This document shows positions 61,157 through 64,000 of a DNA stretch of 64,000 nucleotides, piece after piece; positions within the stretch are counted from its first letter, which is position 1, and each line of letters begins with the position of its first letter. Location of the stretch: positions 62,001-126,000 of the forward strand of contig DCFU01000046.1 in assembly GCA_002319795.1 (NCBI GenBank). Reading direction: 5' to 3'. The DNA comes from Megamonas sp. UBA1796. Its GTDB lineage: Bacteria; Bacillota; Negativicutes; Selenomonadales; Selenomonadaceae. A program made the translations under genes and the position numbers. A model generated the notes under the pieces. That model worked only from the letters and a program-made list of their open reading frames with translations. It did not search any database and was not told the origin of the DNA.

Positions 61157-61540
61157 ATGCCTAATAAATGGGATGCTCTGCTCATCCTTTTTCTGCTTAT
61201 TCTGTCCTGCATTCCGATTGCCATCTTCGGACAGCCTGCACAGGCATCCGGCATCTATGCAGAGGTCACCATCGATGGAGAGCTTTACAAAAGAATTCCG
61301 CTCACAGCCCATCATGGGCATGATGAAATGGATATCCATACAAAATATGGCAGCAATACCGTCGTGGTCGAAGACGAAACCATTGCCATCACCGATGCCG
61401 ATTGCCCCGACCGCATATGCGTATCCATGGGGAAAGCATCAAAACCAGGCAATATCATTGTGTGCCTGCCGCATAAGCTTGTCATCGAGGTGAAAAGCAG
61501 CACCGACGCTCCAGCCTCCGACATCATTCCAGCACATTGA
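61157..61540 (+). CDS. NusG domain II-like secreted protein (EetA-like)
   Basis: 127 residues from MPNKWDALLILF, with AAAGGAG upstream; a 15-codon extension is not supported. An N-terminal membrane anchor or signal (LLILFLLILSCIPIAIFG) precedes a small beta domain of the NusG domain II type: YAEVTIDGELYKRIPL, NTVVVEDETIAITDADCPDRICVSMG, NIIVCLPHKLVIEV. The CPDRIC pair is usual in this family. It is directly followed by a Gx transporter family gene, as in the eetA-eetB pair of flavin-based electron-transfer loci. Confidence 0.82.
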   Translation: MPNKWDALLILFLLILSCIPIAIFGQPAQASGIYAEVTIDGELYKRIPLTAHHGHDEMDIHTKYGSNTVVVEDETIAITDADCPDRICVSMGKASKPGNIIVCLPHKLVIEVKSSTDAPASDIIPAH

Positions 61541-61552
61541 GGTAATAAACCA

Positions 61553-62083
61553 ATGAATACTATGACAAAACCATTCCGCCTGATTTACCTGAGCCTGCTC
61601 ATCGCACAATCCCTGGCTCTTTTCATGTTTGAAGGCCTCATCCCACTCCCCTTTATCGCCCCGGGAGCGAAACTCGGCCTGGCAAATCTCATTACGGTCA
61701 TCGCACTCTACACTCTGCCGCGCAAGCGCGACGTCCTTCTGATCCTCGCGGTGCGCGTCATGCTGGCTACCATGTTTGGCGGCGGTCCCACGATTTTCCT
61801 CTACAGTATCAGCGGCGCATTGCTGTCCTTCGGCGCGATGTGCATCTGTAAGGAAGCCCGCTGTTTCAGTCTGCTTGGAGTCAGTGCCGCCGGCGGGTTT
61901 TTCCACAACCTCGGCCAGCTCTGCACCGCTACGCTGGTGCTTCAGACTTCCGCTCTCTGGCTCTACCTGCCAGTACTTGCCGCCGTTGGTATCTTTACCG
62001 GCCTGCTCATCGGCCTCGCCGCGCAGCTCACGGTCAAAAAACTTATCCGCCTGCCCGTATTCCATCATATGCCGCTGTCCTGA
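61553..62083 (+). CDS. Gx transporter family membrane protein (EetB-like)
   Basis: 176 residues, five to six membrane helices. FIAPGAKLGLANLITVIALY and MFGGGPTIFLYSISGALLSF are the family blocks, often annotated as heptaprenyl diphosphate synthase component I. GAGG lies ten bases before the ATG, 12 bases after the NusG-II gene, so they are co-transcribed. It resembles ECF-type substrate-binding subunits; in electron-transfer loci it is thought to serve quinone or flavin handling. No ndh2, apbE or pplA gene follows here. Confidence 0.82.
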   Translation: MNTMTKPFRLIYLSLLIAQSLALFMFEGLIPLPFIAPGAKLGLANLITVIALYTLPRKRDVLLILAVRVMLATMFGGGPTIFLYSISGALLSFGAMCICKEARCFSLLGVSAAGGFFHNLGQLCTATLVLQTSALWLYLPVLAAVGIFTGLLIGLAAQLTVKKLIRLPVFHHMPLS

Positions 62084-62117
62084 TCCCACTGCACCTAGAA
62101 TTTGTCTATGACCATTC

Positions 62118-62675
62118 TCAATGATAGATTTGCGGATGAATAACAATTTCCAGCCCGATATTTTCTCCTTTTTGCATGGACTCCTTACTCGTGACAACAT
62201 ATTCCACTTCGCAATATTTCTTTCCCAGCCAATAGGTCACGACACTATCCTGCACACTCTCACGGCTGCCGGGATTTCCCAGCTTGGCAAGCAGGAAGTC
62301 TTCTACATCTTTGATAGTATCGACCGGCCCGGAGAGTTCTACTCCCAAAGAAGGGCTCTCGTTATCCACGATCCAAAGGAGCTTGCAGCGCACATGGTCG
62401 GACAGCTCATATGCCGCAGCATAATAGGATGCATCTCCGGGCATCGGCGAGATTTTTTGGTCAAAAGTCCCGCGGATATCCGGAGATTTTTCTTCAGCAA
62501 CATAAAAGGCCCGTTCAACCAGTTCCCTGCTTGTCCATGATAATGTATAGGGAGATGCCGCCATATCGCGAGTGAAGTCATTCCGGGAATACACCGTGCC
62601 TGAACTGTTATGCTTCTCTTCATAATGCTCATCAGATAATATTCCCGGATGATACAAAATAAGAACCATCCCCAT
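62118..62675 (-). CDS. Hypothetical membrane-anchored protein
   Basis: About 186 residues if started at the ATG of MGMVLILYHPG; a TTG three codons earlier has AAGGA five bases upstream and may be the true start, and the frame is open to 62756. One short hydrophobic N-terminal segment, then a soluble domain with SRNDFTRDMAASPYTLSW, LLWIVDNESPSLGVELSG and VVTYWLGKKYCEVEYVV. Not recognised. It ends 34 bases from the convergent Gx transporter gene. Confidence 0.65.
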   Translation of the reverse strand: MGMVLILYHPGILSDEHYEEKHNSSGTVYSRNDFTRDMAASPYTLSWTSRELVERAFYVAEEKSPDIRGTFDQKISPMPGDASYYAAAYELSDHVRCKLLWIVDNESPSLGVELSGPVDTIKDVEDFLLAKLGNPGSRESVQDSVVTYWLGKKYCEVEYVVTSKESMQKGENIGLEIVIHPQIYH

Positions 62676-62850
62676 GAAAATCAACGTATTCCTTATGTAT
62701 TTGCGCAAAAAAGCACCTGCCCCTGTTCTAAATTTTATTGCGTATTGCAGCTCCACAGTACGATTGCTGCCACCCTCTCACCCACACCCGGCACCCGAAG
62801 AACTCCTGCCTCATATCTGCCCTGTAAACGTCTGCAAGTTTAATTATAAC

Positions 62851-62897
62851 AAAAAAACACGACTATACCATTAAAAATTTGGTGTAATCGTGTTTTT
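62851..62897 (-). terminator. Terminator of the GH127 gene
   Basis: Minus strand hairpin (AAAACACGATTACACCA with an imperfect partner) followed by TTTTTTT, 20 bases after the stop. Confidence 0.8.
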
Positions 62898-62916
62898 TAC
62901 TTAAAATTTCAAGGTT

Positions 62917-64000
62917 TTATTTTTTATACATCCAAACCGTCATCTCGTTCTCGCCCCGATTTCCCCAACAATAATATGGAATCAGCGTGATCTGCTGTGC
63001 TTCATATACAGGCTCCTGCCAGGGAGAATACAGTCCCTTCGCGGCCGGTGCTTTCCGGCGAAAGGCCGTCCCCTGCAGTATCCCTGTCCCGCCGAACTGG
63101 TCCGGGCAGAACCGATAGGTGAGCGGCAGGTTTTCCGGCACGCGTATAAGCTGTAGGTCTTTGCCATTATCTGCCTGTTCCAGACAATAAACCAGCGGGC
63201 CTCTCTGCACAGCCAGACGGTTGATATCGGCACGCACCGCAGGGGATGCCTCCCAGCATCGTGCCTGCATCGGCAGCTGAAGTATGACCTCATCTCCGGT
63301 TCTCCAGCAACGGCGAATCACCAGGAACCCATCTTTCAACACACCCTCGCAGGAACGGCCATTCAGAGATACTTCATACTGAGCGGCCCAGCCAGGTATG
63401 CGCAGCCCGATACCAAACGTCTGCCCGCCGCCGGCCTCTACCCTGAGGCAGATTCTCCCTCCCCACGGATAATCTGTTTTTTGGGTAAGCCGGACTTCCT
63501 CGCCTGCAATCGTGAATCTGCCCACTGATTCCATATAAAGCAGTGTACAGACGGTATCTCCATCCACAATATATGCATAATTATCCAGCGAACTCAGGAG
63601 ACGAGCCAGATTCGGCGGGCAGCAGGCGCAGCCGAACCAAGCCGGACGCGTGAGCTTGATATGGCTCTTGCCAGGATCCTTCCTGCTGTATTCCGGCACA
63701 GTTTCCAGCGGATTCACATAGAAAAAATGTTTGCCATCAGGCGCCATGCCGCTGAGTACTGTATTATACAACGCTCGTTCCATGACGTCCGCATACTCGG
63801 CACACATCTCATTGTCGAGCATGGCGCGCGCAAAGAAAATAAGCCCGATAGACGCACAGGTCTCACCATATACCGTATCGTTCGGCAAATCATAGTCGGC
63901 AGTGAACGCTTCTCCCTGCACCGTTGAACCGATAGCTCCGGTGATGTACATGCGTCTGTCTACAATATTCTTCCACAGCCGCCGGCAGGCGGCCAGCATG
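62917..64000 (-). CDS. GH127 beta-L-arabinofuranosidase (C-terminal part; start off window)
   Basis: The last ~361 residues of a ~650-residue enzyme; the 5' part lies beyond base 64000. The zinc/thiolate active site of HypBA1-type enzymes is complete: Glu and Cys in GETCASIG and the Cys pair in FGCACCPPN, with AWFGC before it and the C-terminal NRGENEMTVWM. These enzymes release L-arabinose from beta-linked arabino-oligosaccharides by a cysteine nucleophile. No signal peptide can be judged. It would supply the araBAD pathway encoded 40 kb away. Confidence 0.92.
   Translation of the reverse strand, partial: MLAACRRLWKNIVDRRMYITGAIGSTVQGEAFTADYDLPNDTVYGETCASIGLIFFARAMLDNEMCAEYADVMERALYNTVLSGMAPDGKHFFYVNPLETVPEYSRKDPGKSHIKLTRPAWFGCACCPPNLARLLSSLDNYAYIVDGDTVCTLLYMESVGRFTIAGEEVRLTQKTDYPWGGRICLRVEAGGGQTFGIGLRIPGWAAQYEVSLNGRSCEGVLKDGFLVIRRCWRTGDEVILQLPMQARCWEASPAVRADINRLAVQRGPLVYCLEQADNGKDLQLIRVPENLPLTYRFCPDQFGGTGILQGTAFRRKAPAAKGLYSPWQEPVYEAQQITLIPYYCWGNRGENEMTVWMYKK

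Noticed and set aside
1..64000. CRISPR arrays, tRNA or rRNA genes, prophage or conjugative genes
   Set aside because: No regularly spaced repeats, cloverleaf-like or rRNA-like sequences, and no phage or transfer proteins were found.

Overview
The window looks like the chromosome of a motile, anaerobic, outer-membrane-bearing Firmicute, most likely a Selenomonas relative (Negativicutes, Selenomonadaceae). Three things support this. Firmicute-type genes (mbl next to flgF/flgG, AraR of the GntR-LacI type, CdaR, type 1B PyrK/PyrD) lie beside flagellar P-ring and L-ring genes (flgA, flgH, flgI), which only diderm cells need. Strong Shine-Dalgarno sites precede almost every gene. There is no rRNA, tRNA, CRISPR array, prophage or intact insertion sequence. 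The genus is an inference; no marker gene is present to settle it.

Layout. 1-2 kb: a TetR-controlled export operon (tetR, HlyD adaptor, ABC ATPase cut by the window edge). 2.3-5.3 kb: a three-gene operon of secreted CsgG/FlgT/LPP20-like proteins that resembles the Vibrio FlgO/FlgP/FlgT outer flagellar ring set. 5.3-9.5 kb: an IS630-like HTH remnant and three envelope proteins (SpoIVB-type S55 protein, small biotinyl/lipoyl-like protein, AMIN + NAGPA protein). 9.6-15.3 kb: mbl-flgF-flgG-flgA-flgH-flgI-flgJ on the minus strand. 15.5-17.7 kb: sucC-sucD. 17.9-25.1 kb: arabinose genes (araR, araB, araA, araD), galM and a sugar-phosphate mutase-like HAD protein. A GH127 beta-L-arabinofuranosidase at the far right end probably feeds the same pathway. 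25.2-29.6 kb: a REC-GGDEF-EAL protein, then cdaR and glycerate kinase. 29.6-35.6 kb: a CyuA-like desulfidase with a divergent LysR regulator, and an M24/permease/URO-D operon.

36-46.5 kb holds an unusual N-heterocycle module: MFS carrier, cyclic amidohydrolase, PyrK, PyrD, a racemase-fold protein lacking both catalytic cysteines, and an IclR regulator. A chemoreceptor and an N-carbamoyl amidohydrolase (M20/HyuC type) adjoin it, followed by a DcuC-type carrier and pepT. Read as a pathway, this could take orotate or a related ring through dihydroorotate and carbamoyl-aspartate to aspartate.

49.5-58.9 kb is one eight-gene operon: rpiR, nagB, nanE, a permease, a HyuA/oxoprolinase-type ATPase, an FAD oxidoreductase, a ROK kinase and nagA. 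It has the lower half of sialic acid/ManNAc catabolism but no nanA, plus two enzymes foreign to that pathway. It is the best candidate for an undescribed catabolic system here. 59-62.8 kb: deoC, alr, an EetA/EetB-like pair (NusG domain II protein + Gx transporter family) and a hypothetical membrane protein.
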